The notes under the pieces are model-generated. The model saw only the letters and a list, made by a program, of their open reading frames with translations. It was not told where the DNA came from and ran no database searches. A stretch of 64,000 bases of DNA from Streptomyces sp. CHD11. Its GTDB lineage: Bacteria; Actinomycetota; Actinomycetes; Streptomycetales; Streptomycetaceae. Numbering within the stretch: the first letter of the stretch is position 1; each line of letters begins with the position of its first letter. Location: positions 137,986 through 201,985 of the forward strand of contig NZ_JABTTS010000009.1 in assembly GCF_018638295.1 (NCBI RefSeq). The letters are read 5' to 3'. Shown one piece after another: positions 1-9,503 of the stretch. The translations under genes were made by a program, and so were the position numbers.

Positions 1-331
1 CACCGGGCAGGACGGCCCCGAAGTCGTTGTACGTCACCCCGGGAGGGAGGTCGCCGGCGCCGATCTCTATCTCGGTCGACCAACTGCCGTCGAGCTGGAC
101 GTAGACGTGGGGAACCCGGTCGGAAGCGGCCTCGCCGCAGACGCTCTGGCTCCCCCCTCCGCCCAGCGCCACGAGCTCCCAGGTGGCCGCCTGCTGTGCC
201 GTCCGGGACGTGGAGGCGTCCGCCCCGGACGCCGGGGCCGCCGCGGCGGCCGGAACGCCGCCCAGCGTCACCGCCGCCAGTGCGCCGGCCAGACCGAGTG
301 CGGCCGTGGTGGTACGACGAAGCGTTCTCAT
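1..331 (-). CDS. Small secreted protein, 3' part missing (possible DUF5980-like)
   Basis: This is the first 110 codons of a gene that runs off the left edge. The N-terminus (MRTLRRTTTAALGLAGALAA) is a clear Sec signal peptide, with a likely cut after the Ala run near residue 31. The mature part reads WELVALGGGGSQSVCGEAA and then a WSTEIEIG / DLPPGV stretch. That pattern of small extracellular Streptomyces proteins reminds me of the DUF5980 family, but this is only a resemblance. An AAGGGGAG ribosome site lies just before the ATG. It is downstream of, and on the same strand as, the second peptide importer, with a hairpin between them, so it is probably an independent gene. Confidence 0.7.
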   Translation of the reverse strand, partial: MRTLRRTTTAALGLAGALAAVTLGGVPAAAAAPASGADASTSRTAQQAATWELVALGGGGSQSVCGEAASDRVPHVYVQLDGSWSTEIEIGAGDLPPGVTYNDFGAVLPG

Positions 332-357
332 GGGCTGCTCCCCTTCAGGAAGGAACG

Positions 358-388
358 GTGTCCGTGGGCCCGGTGGCCCGTGGGACAC
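358..388 (-). terminator. Hairpin after the second oligopeptide importer operon
   Basis: GTGTCC (358-363) pairs with GGACAC (383-388), and an inner GGGCC/GGCCC stem continues the helix. It lies between the stop of the last ATPase gene (426) and the start of the secreted-protein gene (331), where an intrinsic terminator is expected. There is no U-tract, as is usual in Streptomyces. Confidence 0.5.
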
Positions 389-425
389 ATTGCGCCGGAA
401 CAACGCTGCCGGGAGGGCCGGCGGT

Positions 426-1469
426 TCAGTCCCCGGGGCGCTCCTCCGGCGGCACCACCTGCTTCTCCTCCGCGAAGTGGCAGGCCGAGTCGTGGGCGGC
501 GGGGCCCCCGGCGGACTCGAACCAGGCCGGCACGGCGAGGGCCGGGACCTCGAGCGCGCAGCGCTCCCTGGCCTTCCAGCAGCGGGTACGGAAGCGGCAG
601 CCGGAGGGGATGTTCGTCGGGGACGGGACGTCACCGCTGAGGATGATCCGCTCCCGGTGCTCCCGGGCCACCGGGTCGGGGACCGGGACGGCGGAGAGCA
701 GCGCCTGGGTGTAGGGGTGCGTGGGATGGTCGTAGATCTCGGCGTCCCTGCCGGTCTCCACGATCCGGCCGAGGTACATCACCGCGACCCGGTCCGAGAT
801 GTGCCGGACGATCGACAGGTCGTGCGCGATGAAGATGTAGGCGAGGTCGAACTCGCTCTGCAGACGGTCCATCAGGTTGATGACCTGGGCCTGCACCGAG
901 ACGTCCAGCGCGGAGACGGGCTCGTCGGCGACGATGATCTCCGGGCGCAGCGCCAGCCCGCGGGCGATGCCGATGCGCTGGCGCTGGCCGCCGGAGAACT
1001 GGTGCGGATAGCGGTTGATGTACTCCGGGTTGAGGCCGACGACGTCCAGCAGGTCCTGGACCCGCCTGCGCCGGTCGCCCTTGGGCGCCACCTCGGGATG
1101 GATGTCGTAGGGCTCCCCGATGATGTCCCCCACCGTCATACGGGGGTTGAGGGAGGTGTACGGGTCCTGGAACACCATCTGGATGTTGCGGCGCACGGAC
1201 CTGAGCGCCTTGCCCGACAGGCGGGTGATGTCCTCGCCCTTGTAGCGGATCGAACCGGCCGTCGGGCGCTCCAGGTTGACCAGCGTCTTCGCGACCGTCG
1301 ACTTGCCGCAGCCGGACTCGCCGACGATGCCCAGGGTCTCGCCCCGGCCCAGGTGGAAGTCCACGCCGTCGACCGCGCGCACGGCGCCGACCTGCTTGCG
1401 GAAGACGACGCCCCGGGTCAGCGGGTAGTGCTTGACCAGGCCGCTGACCTCCAGGATCGGCTCAGTCAT
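426..1469 (-). CDS. Oligopeptide/dipeptide ABC transporter ATP-binding protein (OppF/DppF type)
   Basis: 347-residue ATPase that powers peptide uptake at the cytoplasmic face of the membrane. It shows Walker A (GESGCGKST), the ABC signature FSGGQRQR, Walker B ([12 protein letters not shown]) and the H-loop. The C-terminal oligopeptide-transporter extension carries [13 protein letters not shown], the cysteine-bearing motif typical of the OppD/OppF pair. The ATG overlaps the stop of the preceding OppD-like gene by 8 bases, so translation is probably coupled. It is the last gene of a five-gene operon (binding protein, two permeases, two ATPases). The substrate cannot be told from sequence. Confidence 0.93.
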   Translation of the reverse strand: MTEPILEVSGLVKHYPLTRGVVFRKQVGAVRAVDGVDFHLGRGETLGIVGESGCGKSTVAKTLVNLERPTAGSIRYKGEDITRLSGKALRSVRRNIQMVFQDPYTSLNPRMTVGDIIGEPYDIHPEVAPKGDRRRRVQDLLDVVGLNPEYINRYPHQFSGGQRQRIGIARGLALRPEIIVADEPVSALDVSVQAQVINLMDRLQSEFDLAYIFIAHDLSIVRHISDRVAVMYLGRIVETGRDAEIYDHPTHPYTQALLSAVPVPDPVAREHRERIILSGDVPSPTNIPSGCRFRTRCWKARERCALEVPALAVPAWFESAGGPAAHDSACHFAEEKQVVPPEERPGD

Positions 1470-2436
1470 CCAGACACTCCCTCCAGAAGTGGCAGGCGCT
1501 CCCCCGCGTCGGCGAGACCTCGTACAGCGGGGGCTCGTCGGTGCGGCAGACGTCCCGGGCCAGCGGGCAGCGGGGGTGGAAGGCGCAGCCCGGCGGAATG
1601 TTCATGAGGTTGGGCGGCAGGCCCTTGATGGCGTAGAGCTCCTGGCCCTTCTGGTCCAGGCGGGGGATGGAGTCCAGCAGACCGCGCGTGTACGGGTGGG
1701 CCGGGGCCTTGTAGATGTCGTGGACCGGTGCCGACTCGACGATCCGGCCCGCGTACATCACGGCGATGCGGTCGGCGACGTCGGCGACCACCCCCAGGTC
1801 GTGGGTGATCAGGATGAGACCCATGCGGTACTCGCGCTGGAGCTCCGCGAGCAGCTCCATGACCTGGGCCTGGACGGTGACGTCGAGGGCCGTGGTCGGC
1901 TCGTCGGCGATGATCAGGGCGGGCTCCAGGGACAGCGCCATCGCGATCATGATGCGCTGGCGCATACCGCCGGAGAACTGGTGCGGGTACTGCTTGACCC
2001 GCTCCCGGGCCGCCGGGATGCGCACCCGGTCCATCAGCTCGATCGCCCTGGCCCGCGCCTCCTTGCGGGACATGCCCCGGTGCACGGTGAACATCTCGCC
2101 CAGCTGGTCGCCGACCGAGATCACGGGGTTGAGGGAGGACAGCGCGTCCTGGAAGATCATCGCCATCTCGGCGCCCCGGATCCGCCGGCGCTCCTCCTCC
2201 TTGAGCTTCAGCAGGTCGCGTCCCTGGAAGACGACCTCGCCGCCGGTGATCCGGCCGGGCGGGATGTCGAGGATGCCCATGACGGCCTGCGCCGTCACGG
2301 ACTTGCCGGACCCTGACTCGCCGAGCACCGCCAGGGTCTCGCCCGCGTCCACGCCGTAGCTGACCCCGTTGACGGCCCTCGCGACTCCGTCCCGGGTGTG
2401 GAACTCCACGTGCAGGTCGCGCACTTCGAGCAGCAC
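1462..2436 (-). CDS. Oligopeptide/dipeptide ABC transporter ATP-binding protein (OppD/DppD type)
   Basis: 324-residue partner ATPase of the second importer. Walker A is GESGSGKS, the signature is FSGGMRQR, and Walker B is [12 protein letters not shown]. The C-terminal [15 protein letters not shown] motif is the OppD-type cysteine cluster. The FSGGMRQR signature, against FSGGQRQR in the neighbouring gene, is the usual difference between the D and F subunits. The start is a GTG preceded by GAGGTGAG, six bases after the stop of the permease gene. It overlaps the OppF-like gene by 8 bases. Confidence 0.93.
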   Translation of the reverse strand: MLLEVRDLHVEFHTRDGVARAVNGVSYGVDAGETLAVLGESGSGKSVTAQAVMGILDIPPGRITGGEVVFQGRDLLKLKEEERRRIRGAEMAMIFQDALSSLNPVISVGDQLGEMFTVHRGMSRKEARARAIELMDRVRIPAARERVKQYPHQFSGGMRQRIMIAMALSLEPALIIADEPTTALDVTVQAQVMELLAELQREYRMGLILITHDLGVVADVADRIAVMYAGRIVESAPVHDIYKAPAHPYTRGLLDSIPRLDQKGQELYAIKGLPPNLMNIPPGCAFHPRCPLARDVCRTDEPPLYEVSPTRGSACHFWRECLDD

Positions 2437-2442
2437 GGCGGC

Positions 2443-3423
2443 TCACCTCAGCTTCGGGTCGAGGGCGTCGCGCACCGCGTCGCCGAGCATGATGAAGGCC
2501 AGGACGGTGAGCGCGAGGGCCCCGGAGGGCCACAGCAGCGCGTGCGGGGCGTTGCGGATGTACGGGGAGGCCGCGGAGATGTCGATGCCCCAGGAGACGC
2601 TGGGCGGCTTCAGGCCGACGCCGAGGTAGGACAGGGTGGCCTCCAGCGAGATGTAGGTGCCCAGCGCGATGGTCGCGACGACGATGACCGGGGCGACGGC
2701 GTTGGGCGCGATGTGCCGGAGCACCAGCCGGGAGTGGGAGGCGCCGAGCGCCCGCGCGGCCTGCACGTAGTCGTTCTGCTTGGCGGTGATGACGGAGCCG
2801 CGGGCGATGCGGGAGAGCTGCGGCCAGCCCAGCAGCACGATGAACCCGATGACCGGCCAGATGGTGTTGCTGGTGATGACGGAGAGCAGCACCAGCCCGC
2901 CGAGCACCACGGGGATGGCGAAGAAGACGTCGGTGATCCGGGACAGGACCGAGTCCCAGATGCCGCCGAAGTACCCCGCGAGGGCGCCGAGGACGCTGCC
3001 GAGGACGGAGACGCCGAGGGTGGCGAGGACGCCGACCGCGACGGACGTACGGGCGCCGTAGACGGTGCGGGTGTAGACGTCGCAGCCCTGGCCGTCGAAG
3101 CCGAAGGGATGGCCGGCCTGGGAGCCCTGCTGGGCCTTGGACAGGTCGCACTTGAGGGGGCTGCCGGAGGCGATCGCCGAGGGCCACAGGGAGATGAGGA
3201 CCAGGAAGAGGATGACCAGGGCGGAGACGATGAAGACCGGGTTGCGGCGCAGGTCGCGCCAGGCGTCGGACCACAGGGAGCGCGGCCGGTCCCTCGGCCC
3301 GGTGCCGTCCGGGCCCTCCGGCCGCTTCTCCAGGCTCTCGGCCTCGTCGACGCCCAGGTCCATGGTGCCGCCCATCCCGGTCCCGGCGATGGCCTGTTCG
3401 GGTTCGTGGCGGCCGTCAGGCAT
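2443..3423 (-). CDS. Oligopeptide ABC transporter permease (OppC/DppC type)
   Basis: 326-residue inner-membrane permease with a long cytoplasmic N-terminal tail (about 65 residues), then six membrane segments. A loop with a large extracytoplasmic insert (KCDLSKAQQGSQAGHPFGFD) follows the first segment, as in DppC proteins. The EAA-type loop that contacts the ATPases reads ARALGASHSRLVLRHIAPN. I chose the ATG at 3423 because it overlaps the stop of the upstream permease by 8 bases. Longer in-frame starts would run deep inside that gene. Confidence 0.9.
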   Translation of the reverse strand: MPDGRHEPEQAIAGTGMGGTMDLGVDEAESLEKRPEGPDGTGPRDRPRSLWSDAWRDLRRNPVFIVSALVILFLVLISLWPSAIASGSPLKCDLSKAQQGSQAGHPFGFDGQGCDVYTRTVYGARTSVAVGVLATLGVSVLGSVLGALAGYFGGIWDSVLSRITDVFFAIPVVLGGLVLLSVITSNTIWPVIGFIVLLGWPQLSRIARGSVITAKQNDYVQAARALGASHSRLVLRHIAPNAVAPVIVVATIALGTYISLEATLSYLGVGLKPPSVSWGIDISAASPYIRNAPHALLWPSGALALTVLAFIMLGDAVRDALDPKLR

Positions 3424-4339
3424 AGCGGATCCTCGGGTCGAGTACGGCGTACAGGAGGTCGACGATGAGGTTGGCGACCAGGAACACCAGCACCAGCACG
3501 GTGACGAAGCCGACGACGGTCTGTGTGTTCTGCCGGAGGATGCCCTGGTAGAGCTGGTAGCCGACACCGTGGATGTTGAAGATCCGCTCGGTGACGATGG
3601 CGCCGCCCATGAGGAAGCCGATGTCGGCCCCGATGAAGGTGATCACGGGGATGAGGGAGTTGCGCAGCAGGTGCCGCACGACCACCCGGTGGCGGGGCAG
3701 GCCCTTGGCGATGGCGGTGCGGACGTAGTCGGAGCGGCGGTTCTCGGCGATGGAGGTACGGGTCAGCCGGGTGACGTAGGCGAGGGAGACGGAGGCCAGC
3801 ACGAGTCCGGGCAGGACCAGTTCGTCGAAGGGCGCCCCTGAGGAGACCGAGGGGCGGATCCAGCCCCACTTCACGCCGAGCAGCAGCTGGAGCAGCAGGC
3901 CGGTGACGAAGGTGGGCACGGAGATGACGACGAGGGTGAGGATCAGCACGCCGGTGTCGACGGGGCGGCCCCGGCGCAGTCCGGTGACCACGCCGAGGGT
4001 GACGCCGATGACGATCTCGAAGAGGATCGCGATGAGGGTGAGCCGGATGGTGACGGGGAACGCCGTCGACATCAGCTCGGTGACCTCCTGGCCGTTGAAC
4101 GCCGTGCCGAAGTCGCCGGTGAAGACGTTCCCCATGTAGGTCAGGTACTGCTGCCAGACGGGCTTGTCGAGGCCGAACTCCTGCTCGAGGCGGGCGGCGG
4201 TCGCCGGGTCGCACCGGCGCTCGCCGCACAGCCCCGCGATGGGGTCGCCCATCACGTTGACCATGAGGAAGATCAGCAGCGTGGCGCCGATGAACACCGG
4301 GATCATCTGGAGCAGACGCCGGACGACATAGCGGCCCAT
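3416..4339 (-). CDS. Oligopeptide ABC transporter permease (OppB/DppB type)
   Basis: 307-residue permease beginning MGRYVVRRLLQMIPVFIGAT, the standard OppB/DppB N-terminus. Six membrane segments are visible. The EAA loop is RTAIAKGLPRHRVVVRHLLRN, and the protein ends DLLYAVLDPRIRYA, the typical B-subunit tail. A loop after the first segment contains GLCGERRCDPATA, with two cysteines. It starts seven bases after the stop of the binding-protein gene and overlaps the next permease, so the five genes form one transcription unit. Confidence 0.93.
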   Translation of the reverse strand: MGRYVVRRLLQMIPVFIGATLLIFLMVNVMGDPIAGLCGERRCDPATAARLEQEFGLDKPVWQQYLTYMGNVFTGDFGTAFNGQEVTELMSTAFPVTIRLTLIAILFEIVIGVTLGVVTGLRRGRPVDTGVLILTLVVISVPTFVTGLLLQLLLGVKWGWIRPSVSSGAPFDELVLPGLVLASVSLAYVTRLTRTSIAENRRSDYVRTAIAKGLPRHRVVVRHLLRNSLIPVITFIGADIGFLMGGAIVTERIFNIHGVGYQLYQGILRQNTQTVVGFVTVLVLVFLVANLIVDLLYAVLDPRIRYA

Positions 4340-4345
4340 GGCCGG

Positions 4346-5974
4346 TCAGCTCACCTTGATCTGGTCGTACACGGGGACGCTGAAGGGGTTGAGCTTGACC
4401 TCGGACAGCCGCTCCGACCAGCCGGCGCTGCCGTTCTGGTACCAGAGCGGGATGGCGGCCATGTTGTCCCGGACGACCCCCTCGGCCTGCTGGAACAGGT
4501 CGATGGCCCTGGCCGTGTCGGTCTCCTGGTTGGCCCGGTCGACGAGGTCGTCGAACTCCTGGTTGGACCACTTGCCGTCGTTGGAGGAAGCGTCGGTGTA
4601 GTAGAGCGGCTGGAGGAAGTTCTGGATCAGCGGGTAGTCCATCTGCCAGCCCGCGCGGAACGGCCCGGTCATGTTCCGCTCGGTGATCTCGTTGCGGAAG
4701 TCGGCGAAGGTCCCGACCGGGTTGGCGGTGCAGGCGCGCTCGTCGTCCAGCGCGTTGTTGATGGAGTTGCAGACGGCGTTGACCCACTCGCGGTGGGAGC
4801 CGGTGTCGGCGTTGAAGGTGATCGTCACCTTGCCGCCGGGCAGCCCGCCGCCCTCCTCGATGAGCCTCTTCGCCTCGTCGGGCTTGTACTCGCAGCCCTC
4901 CCCGCACAGGCCGGCCTGGAAGCCGCCGTCCTCGCCGAGGACGGGGGAGGTCCAGTCGGTGGCGGGGGTGCGGGTCTTCTGGAAGATCGTGTCGGTGATC
5001 TGCTCCCGGTCGATCGCCATGGACAGGCCCTTGCGGACCTTCTCCGAGCCCGCCTTGTTCCAGTTCTCGTCGTAGAACGGGAAGGCGAGCGTCTGGATGA
5101 TGCCGGCGGGGGTGTTGAGGTAGCGGTCGCCGAGGTCGTCCTGCACGTTCCTCAGCTGGGCCGCGGGGACGTCGTCGACCAGGTCGAGGTTGCCGGCCAG
5201 CAGGTCGGTGTAGGCGGTGTTGTTGTCGGTGTAGACCTTGAGGTCGACCCCGCCGTTCTGCGCCTTGTCGTCGCCCGGATAGTCGTCCCACGCGCGCAGG
5301 GACATCTGGGAGCCGCGCGTGTAGGAGTCGACCAGGTAGGGGCCGTTGCCGACCGGTTTCCTCACCCAGGCGTCGTGGTCGTCGAAGAACGCGCGGGGCA
5401 GCGGGGCGAAGGCGTTGTAGCCGAGGGTGTCGGGGAAGGTCGAGAACTTCTGGGTGAGCCTGACGGTGAAGGTGCGGTCGCCGGTGACCTCCAGGCCGGA
5501 CAGGGTGTCGGCGGTCTGCTCCCCCTCCTCGGGGTGGACCTGGTCGTATCCCTCGATGTAGGCGAAGAAGTACGAGTTGCGCTGGTTGTTCCGCAGACTC
5601 GCGCCGTAGTTCCAGGCGTCCACGAAGGACCGGGCGGTGACCTCCTCGCCGTTGCTGAAGGTCCAGCCGTCCCTGACGGTGACGGTGAAGTTCTGCGAGT
5701 CGTCCGTCTCGATCTTCTCGGCGAGCATGTCCTTGGCCTCGCCGGTCTCCGGGTCGTACCGCTTCAGGCCCCGGAAGATCATGTCGAGGACCTTGCCGCC
5801 CTGCACCTCGTTGGTGTTCGACGGCTCCAGCGGGTTCTGCGGATCGCCCCAGGAGGCGCTCAGCACGGCCCCGGAGTCGCTCCCGCCGCCGTCCCCGCCG
5901 CCTCCGCAGCCTGTCGCCGCGAGGGCGGCCGCCACCGCGCAGGCGGCCCATCTGGCGTGCATGGCTCCGCGCAT
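4346..5974 (-). CDS. Peptide-binding lipoprotein of the second oligopeptide importer (SBP family 5)
   Basis: 542-residue extracytoplasmic solute-binding protein that would deliver peptides to the two permeases encoded after it. The start at 5974 is set by GAGGAGG six bases upstream. The signal peptide ends in a lipobox (ATGC, Cys23) followed by a Gly/Asp-rich linker. The family-5 core is clear: LKRYDPETGEAKDMLAEKIE, then VRDGWTFSNGEEVTARSFV, and the C-terminal WQMDYPLIQNFLQPLYYTD and IPLWYQNG stretches typical of DppA/OppA-like proteins. The C-terminus PFSVPVYDQIKVS is complete. It is first in its operon; the short gap upstream contains the bldKE terminator and must contain its promoter. Confidence 0.93.
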   Translation of the reverse strand: MRGAMHARWAACAVAAALAATGCGGGGDGGGSDSGAVLSASWGDPQNPLEPSNTNEVQGGKVLDMIFRGLKRYDPETGEAKDMLAEKIETDDSQNFTVTVRDGWTFSNGEEVTARSFVDAWNYGASLRNNQRNSYFFAYIEGYDQVHPEEGEQTADTLSGLEVTGDRTFTVRLTQKFSTFPDTLGYNAFAPLPRAFFDDHDAWVRKPVGNGPYLVDSYTRGSQMSLRAWDDYPGDDKAQNGGVDLKVYTDNNTAYTDLLAGNLDLVDDVPAAQLRNVQDDLGDRYLNTPAGIIQTLAFPFYDENWNKAGSEKVRKGLSMAIDREQITDTIFQKTRTPATDWTSPVLGEDGGFQAGLCGEGCEYKPDEAKRLIEEGGGLPGGKVTITFNADTGSHREWVNAVCNSINNALDDERACTANPVGTFADFRNEITERNMTGPFRAGWQMDYPLIQNFLQPLYYTDASSNDGKWSNQEFDDLVDRANQETDTARAIDLFQQAEGVVRDNMAAIPLWYQNGSAGWSERLSEVKLNPFSVPVYDQIKVS

Positions 5975-6161
5975 GGGGTGCCTCCTCGTACGTGTGCCGA
6001 TCATGAGGCCAATATCGGCGCAAAGTGCGCGGAACGCATATCCGCGGCACCTGTACGGGGAGGGCCCCGGCCATATGTACGTACGAGAGCCCCGAACGGG
6101 CGACGGCGTCCTGCCGCTTCCTCTCACGGGCGACGGCGCCCGTCCGCCCCCGGACGCACGG

Positions 6162-6200
6162 CGGCTGCCGTCCGCCTCCCTGAGGGGCGTACGGCAGCCG
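6162..6200 (-). terminator. Strong hairpin after bldKE
   Basis: CGGCTGCCGT (6162-6171) pairs exactly with ACGGCAGCCG (6191-6200), and a GCC/GGC inner stem continues after one mismatch. It lies 17 bases past the bldKE stop and about 190 bases before the next binding-protein gene. It separates the two importer operons. Confidence 0.75.
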
Positions 6201-6216
6201 TGGTGTCCTGCGCGGG

Positions 6217-7335
6217 TCAGTCCTTCCCGGCCGACTCCTCCAGCGCCTTCAGCGCGGGGTCGAGGACGACGTCCTCACCGCGGGACTCCGTGGTGGGGTC
6301 CTCCGGGAAGTGGCAGGCCGTCAGGTGGCCGTCACGGTTGCCGGAGATCTGCACCAGCGGCGGCTCGTCCGTCGCGCACTTGTCCTGCGCCTTCCAGCAG
6401 CGGGTGCGGAAGCGGCAGCCGGACGGCGGGGAGATCGGCGAGGGCACGTCACCGTAGAGCCGGATGCGCTCCCGGTCCTCCGTCTCGTCGTCCATCGCCA
6501 CCTCGGGCACGGCCGACAGCAGGGCGTGGGTGTAGGGGTGCCGGGGACGGTTGTAGATGGAGTCCCGGTCCCCGACCTCGACCACCTTGCCGAGGTACAT
6601 CACGGCCAGGCGCTGTGAGAAGTGCCGGACCACCGCGAGGTCGTGGGCGATGAAGAGGAAGGCGATGCCCATCTCTTCCTGGACCTTCTGCAGCAGGTTG
6701 ACGACCTGCGCCTGGATCGACACGTCCAGCGCGGAGACCGGCTCGTCCGCCACGATCAGCTTCGGGTTCAGCGCGAGGGCACGGGCGACGCCGATGCGCT
6801 GGCGCTGGCCGCCGGAGAACTCGTGCGGGAAGCGGTTGTAGTGCTCGGGGTTGAGGCCCACGAGCTCGAGCAGCTCGCGCACCTTCTTCTCCCGGCCGCC
6901 CGCGGGGTCGATCCCGTTGACCTCCATCGGCGACTTGATGATGGTGCCGACGGTCTGCCGCGGGTTCAGCGAGGAGTACGGGTCCTGGAAGATCATCTGG
7001 ATCTCGGACCGCACGGGCGCCAACTGCTTGCGCTTGGCGTGCGTGATGTCCTGGCCGGCGTACTCGATCCTGCCGCCGGTCGGCTCCAGCAGGCGGGTGA
7101 TCAGCCGGCCGGTGGTGGACTTGCCGCAGCCCGACTCACCCACCAGGCCGACGCTCTCGCCGACGCCGACGGTCAGGTCGACGTTGTCGACCGCCTGGAC
7201 GGCGCCGACCTTCCGCTTGATCGGGAAGCCGCCGTAGATCGGGAAGTGCTTGGTCAGGCCCTCCACCTTGAGCAGCGCCTCGGGGGACGCGCCGGTGGAG
7301 CCCTGCTGTGCGGGGAGGGTGAGGTTCTCGCTCAT
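6217..7335 (-). CDS. bldKE: BldK-type oligopeptide importer ATPase BldKE
   Basis: 372-residue OppF-type ATPase. Walker A is GESGCGKST (residues 66-74), the signature is FSGGQRQR, Walker B is [12 protein letters not shown], and the C-terminal motif is [13 protein letters not shown]. It is the last gene of a permease, binding protein, permease, ATPase, ATPase operon, which is the order of S. coelicolor bldKABCDE. BldK imports an extracellular oligopeptide-type signal needed for aerial growth in S. coelicolor. The assignment rests on that gene order and on the neighbouring typA, not on a search. The gap to bldKD is 15 bases. Confidence 0.87.
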   Translation of the reverse strand: MSENLTLPAQQGSTGASPEALLKVEGLTKHFPIYGGFPIKRKVGAVQAVDNVDLTVGVGESVGLVGESGCGKSTTGRLITRLLEPTGGRIEYAGQDITHAKRKQLAPVRSEIQMIFQDPYSSLNPRQTVGTIIKSPMEVNGIDPAGGREKKVRELLELVGLNPEHYNRFPHEFSGGQRQRIGVARALALNPKLIVADEPVSALDVSIQAQVVNLLQKVQEEMGIAFLFIAHDLAVVRHFSQRLAVMYLGKVVEVGDRDSIYNRPRHPYTHALLSAVPEVAMDDETEDRERIRLYGDVPSPISPPSGCRFRTRCWKAQDKCATDEPPLVQISGNRDGHLTACHFPEDPTTESRGEDVVLDPALKALEESAGKD

Positions 7336-7350
7336 GTCTCGGATCTCTCC

Positions 7351-8412
7351 CTAGCGCAGCCGGGGCTGGATCGTGTCGATGAATATGGACTGCTTCAGCT
7401 CCGCCGTCAGGTGGCAGGCCGACGCGCGGCCTTCGCCGAGCGGCGGGCGCTCGGTGCTGCAACGGTCGCCCGCCACCTTGCCCGTGAACTCACAGCGCGG
7501 GTGGAAGGGGCAGCCGGACGGCGGGTTCAGCAGGCTGGGCGGGGACCCGGGGATCGGGTTGAGCGCCTGCGAGGTGTCGCCGCCGAGGCGCGGCATCGAG
7601 CTGAGCAGACCCCAGGTGTAGGGGTGCTTCGGCTGACGGAGCACCTCGCGGACGCTGCCCCGCTCCACGGCCCGGCCGGAGTACATCACCAGCAGGTCGT
7701 CGGCCATGTTGGAGATGACGCCGAGGTCGTGGGTGATGAAGATGATCGCCGAGCCGAACTCCTGCTGGAGATCCTTGAGCAGGTCGAGGATCTGTGCCTG
7801 GACCGTCACGTCGAGGGCCGTCGTCGGCTCGTCGGCGATCAGCAGGTCCGGGTCGCAGACCAGCGCCATGGCGATCATCGCGCGCTGACGCATACCGCCG
7901 GAGAACTGGTGCGGGTAGTCGTCCACCCGGGTTTTCGGCTGCGGGATGCCGACCTTGGTCAGCATCTCGATCGCCCGTGCCCGCGCCTCCTTCTTGGAGG
8001 CGCCGGTGTGCTTCATGTACGGCTCGGCGATCTGCCGGCCCACCGTGTAGTACGGCGAGAGCGCCGTCAGCGGGTCCTGGAAGATCATCGCGACCTTGTT
8101 GCCGCGGAGCTTCTCCATCTCCTTCTCGGAGGCGGTGACCAGGTCCTTCCCCTCGAGGATGATCTCGCCCTCGACGGTGCTGCTCTTGGGGTTGTGCAGG
8201 CCGAGCACCGTCAGGTTGGTGACGGACTTGCCGGAGCCCGACTCGCCCACGATACCGAGGGTCTTGCCGCGCTCGACGTCGAAGGACAGCCCGTCGACCG
8301 CCTTGACGATGCCGTCCTCGGTGGAGAACCGCACCCGCAGGTCGCGGACCGAGAGGAAGGAATCCGGCCCGGTCGGGGCCTTCTCGCCTTCGGTCTTGGT
8401 CAGAGTGGTCAC
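7351..8412 (-). CDS. bldKD: BldK-type oligopeptide importer ATPase BldKD
   Basis: 353-residue OppD-type ATPase with Walker A GESGSGKS, signature FSGGMRQR and Walker [13 protein letters not shown]. The OppD C-terminal motif [11 protein letters not shown] is followed by a cysteine further on (DRCSTERPP). The start is a GTG with GGAG six bases upstream, only nine bases after the bldKC stop. It pairs with BldKE to form the nucleotide-binding dimer. The N-terminal 20 residues are a Lys/Glu-rich extension ahead of the ABC domain. Confidence 0.87.
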   Translation of the reverse strand: MTTLTKTEGEKAPTGPDSFLSVRDLRVRFSTEDGIVKAVDGLSFDVERGKTLGIVGESGSGKSVTNLTVLGLHNPKSSTVEGEIILEGKDLVTASEKEMEKLRGNKVAMIFQDPLTALSPYYTVGRQIAEPYMKHTGASKKEARARAIEMLTKVGIPQPKTRVDDYPHQFSGGMRQRAMIAMALVCDPDLLIADEPTTALDVTVQAQILDLLKDLQQEFGSAIIFITHDLGVISNMADDLLVMYSGRAVERGSVREVLRQPKHPYTWGLLSSMPRLGGDTSQALNPIPGSPPSLLNPPSGCPFHPRCEFTGKVAGDRCSTERPPLGEGRASACHLTAELKQSIFIDTIQPRLR

Positions 8413-8421
8413 GGTGTTCTC

Positions 8422-9399
8422 CTAGCTGAGCCGCACGCGCGGGTCGATGTACGCGTAGGCGAGGTCGACGAGGATGTTCAGAAGCAGGATGAAGAACGCC
8501 CCGAACAGCATGACGCCCATGGTCACCGGCAGGTCCTTCGTCAGCGAGGAGTCCACCGCGAGACGGCCGATGCCGGCCAGGTCGAACGTGAACTCCGTGA
8601 CCACCGCTCCGGAGAGCAGTGCGCTGAGGTCCATACCCAGGATAGTGACGATCGGAATCAGCGAGCCACGCCAGGCATAGCGGAAGAAGACGTACCGCTG
8701 ACGCATGCCCTTGGCGCGCGCGGTGCGGACGTGCTCCTCCTGCAGTTGCTCGATCATGGTCGAGCGCGACATACGGGTGTACTGGGCGGTGAAGATGGTG
8801 GCCATCACGACCCACGGGATGAGCAGGCCCAGCGCCCAGCTGGCCGGATTGTCGGTGAACTCGTGGTACTTGGGGAATTCCAGGATGCCCGAGCTGTAGA
8901 CGAAGATGCCGAGGATGATCGGGCCGAGCAGGTAGATCTGGAACGAGCTGAGCACGATCGAGGCGCCGGAGACGAGCTTGTCGACCACCGTGCCGCGCTT
9001 CCAGGCGGCGAGCATACCCGAGCCGAGACCCAGGATCAGGAAGATCACCAGGCCGCCGACGGTCAGCGACAGCGTCAGCGGGAAGCGGTCGATGATGGAG
9101 TCCCAGACGAACTCGTTGGTGTCGAAGGACTGCCCGAGGCAGGGCGCGGCGCAGTGTCCCGTCGAGAAGTCACGGCCGGCCACGATGCCCGACATGAACT
9201 CCCAGAACTGGGTGGTGATCGGTTTGTCCAGGCCCAGGTTCTCCCGGATCACCGCGAGGTTCTCGGGCGAGCAGTTCTTGCCGCAGGACAGCGCAGCGAA
9301 GTCCTGTGGAACCGTATAGAACAGGAAGAACGTGAAGGCGCCGATCAGGAACAAGATGACGACGGCGCCGATCAGCCTGCGGATGAGGAACTGAAGCAT
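8422..9399 (-). CDS. bldKC: BldK-type oligopeptide importer permease BldKC
   Basis: 325-residue OppB-type permease beginning MLQFLIRRLIGAVVILFLIG. The loop after the first membrane segment is longer than in the second importer and has four cysteines (LSCGKNCSPEN, then GHCAAPCLG), which may form extracytoplasmic disulfides. The EAA loop reads RTARAKGMRQRYVFFRYAWRG and the tail is DLAYAYIDPRVRLS. It is separated from bldKB by about 100 bases that contain a strong hairpin, so its expression is probably lower than that of the binding protein. Confidence 0.87.
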   Translation of the reverse strand: MLQFLIRRLIGAVVILFLIGAFTFFLFYTVPQDFAALSCGKNCSPENLAVIRENLGLDKPITTQFWEFMSGIVAGRDFSTGHCAAPCLGQSFDTNEFVWDSIIDRFPLTLSLTVGGLVIFLILGLGSGMLAAWKRGTVVDKLVSGASIVLSSFQIYLLGPIILGIFVYSSGILEFPKYHEFTDNPASWALGLLIPWVVMATIFTAQYTRMSRSTMIEQLQEEHVRTARAKGMRQRYVFFRYAWRGSLIPIVTILGMDLSALLSGAVVTEFTFDLAGIGRLAVDSSLTKDLPVTMGVMLFGAFFILLLNILVDLAYAYIDPRVRLS

Positions 9400-9448
9400 G
9401 GCGGGTGAATGCTCTCTTCGAAACGCGGCGGCAGGGAGGGGGTACCGT

Positions 9449-9486
9449 CCGCGGGGGTGCGCTCCGCCTGGCGCACACCCCCGCGG
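9449..9486 (-). promoter_or_regulatory. Intercistronic hairpin between bldKB and bldKC
   Basis: CCGCGGGGGTGCGC (9449-9462) pairs with GCGCACACCCCCGCGG (9471-9486), with a two-base bulge and an eight-base loop. It starts 18 bases after the bldKB stop. Hairpins here in peptide importers usually act as partial terminators or 3'-end stabilisers, giving more binding protein than permease. The structure is seen directly; the role is inferred. Confidence 0.65.
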
Positions 9487-9503
9487 TCAGCCGAGCTGAC
9501 GGG

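Noticed and set aside
2610..6074. A 1154-codon open frame on the minus strand crossing the second importer genes
   Set aside because: It is a shifted reading of the binding-protein and permease genes on the same strand, with an Arg/Pro/His-rich translation and no domain. High GC keeps wrong frames open.
6622..9408. A 928-codon open frame on the plus strand opposite bldKC, bldKD and bldKE
   Set aside because: It is the reverse reading of strongly supported ABC genes, with His/Asp/Val/Arg-rich composition typical of antisense shadows.
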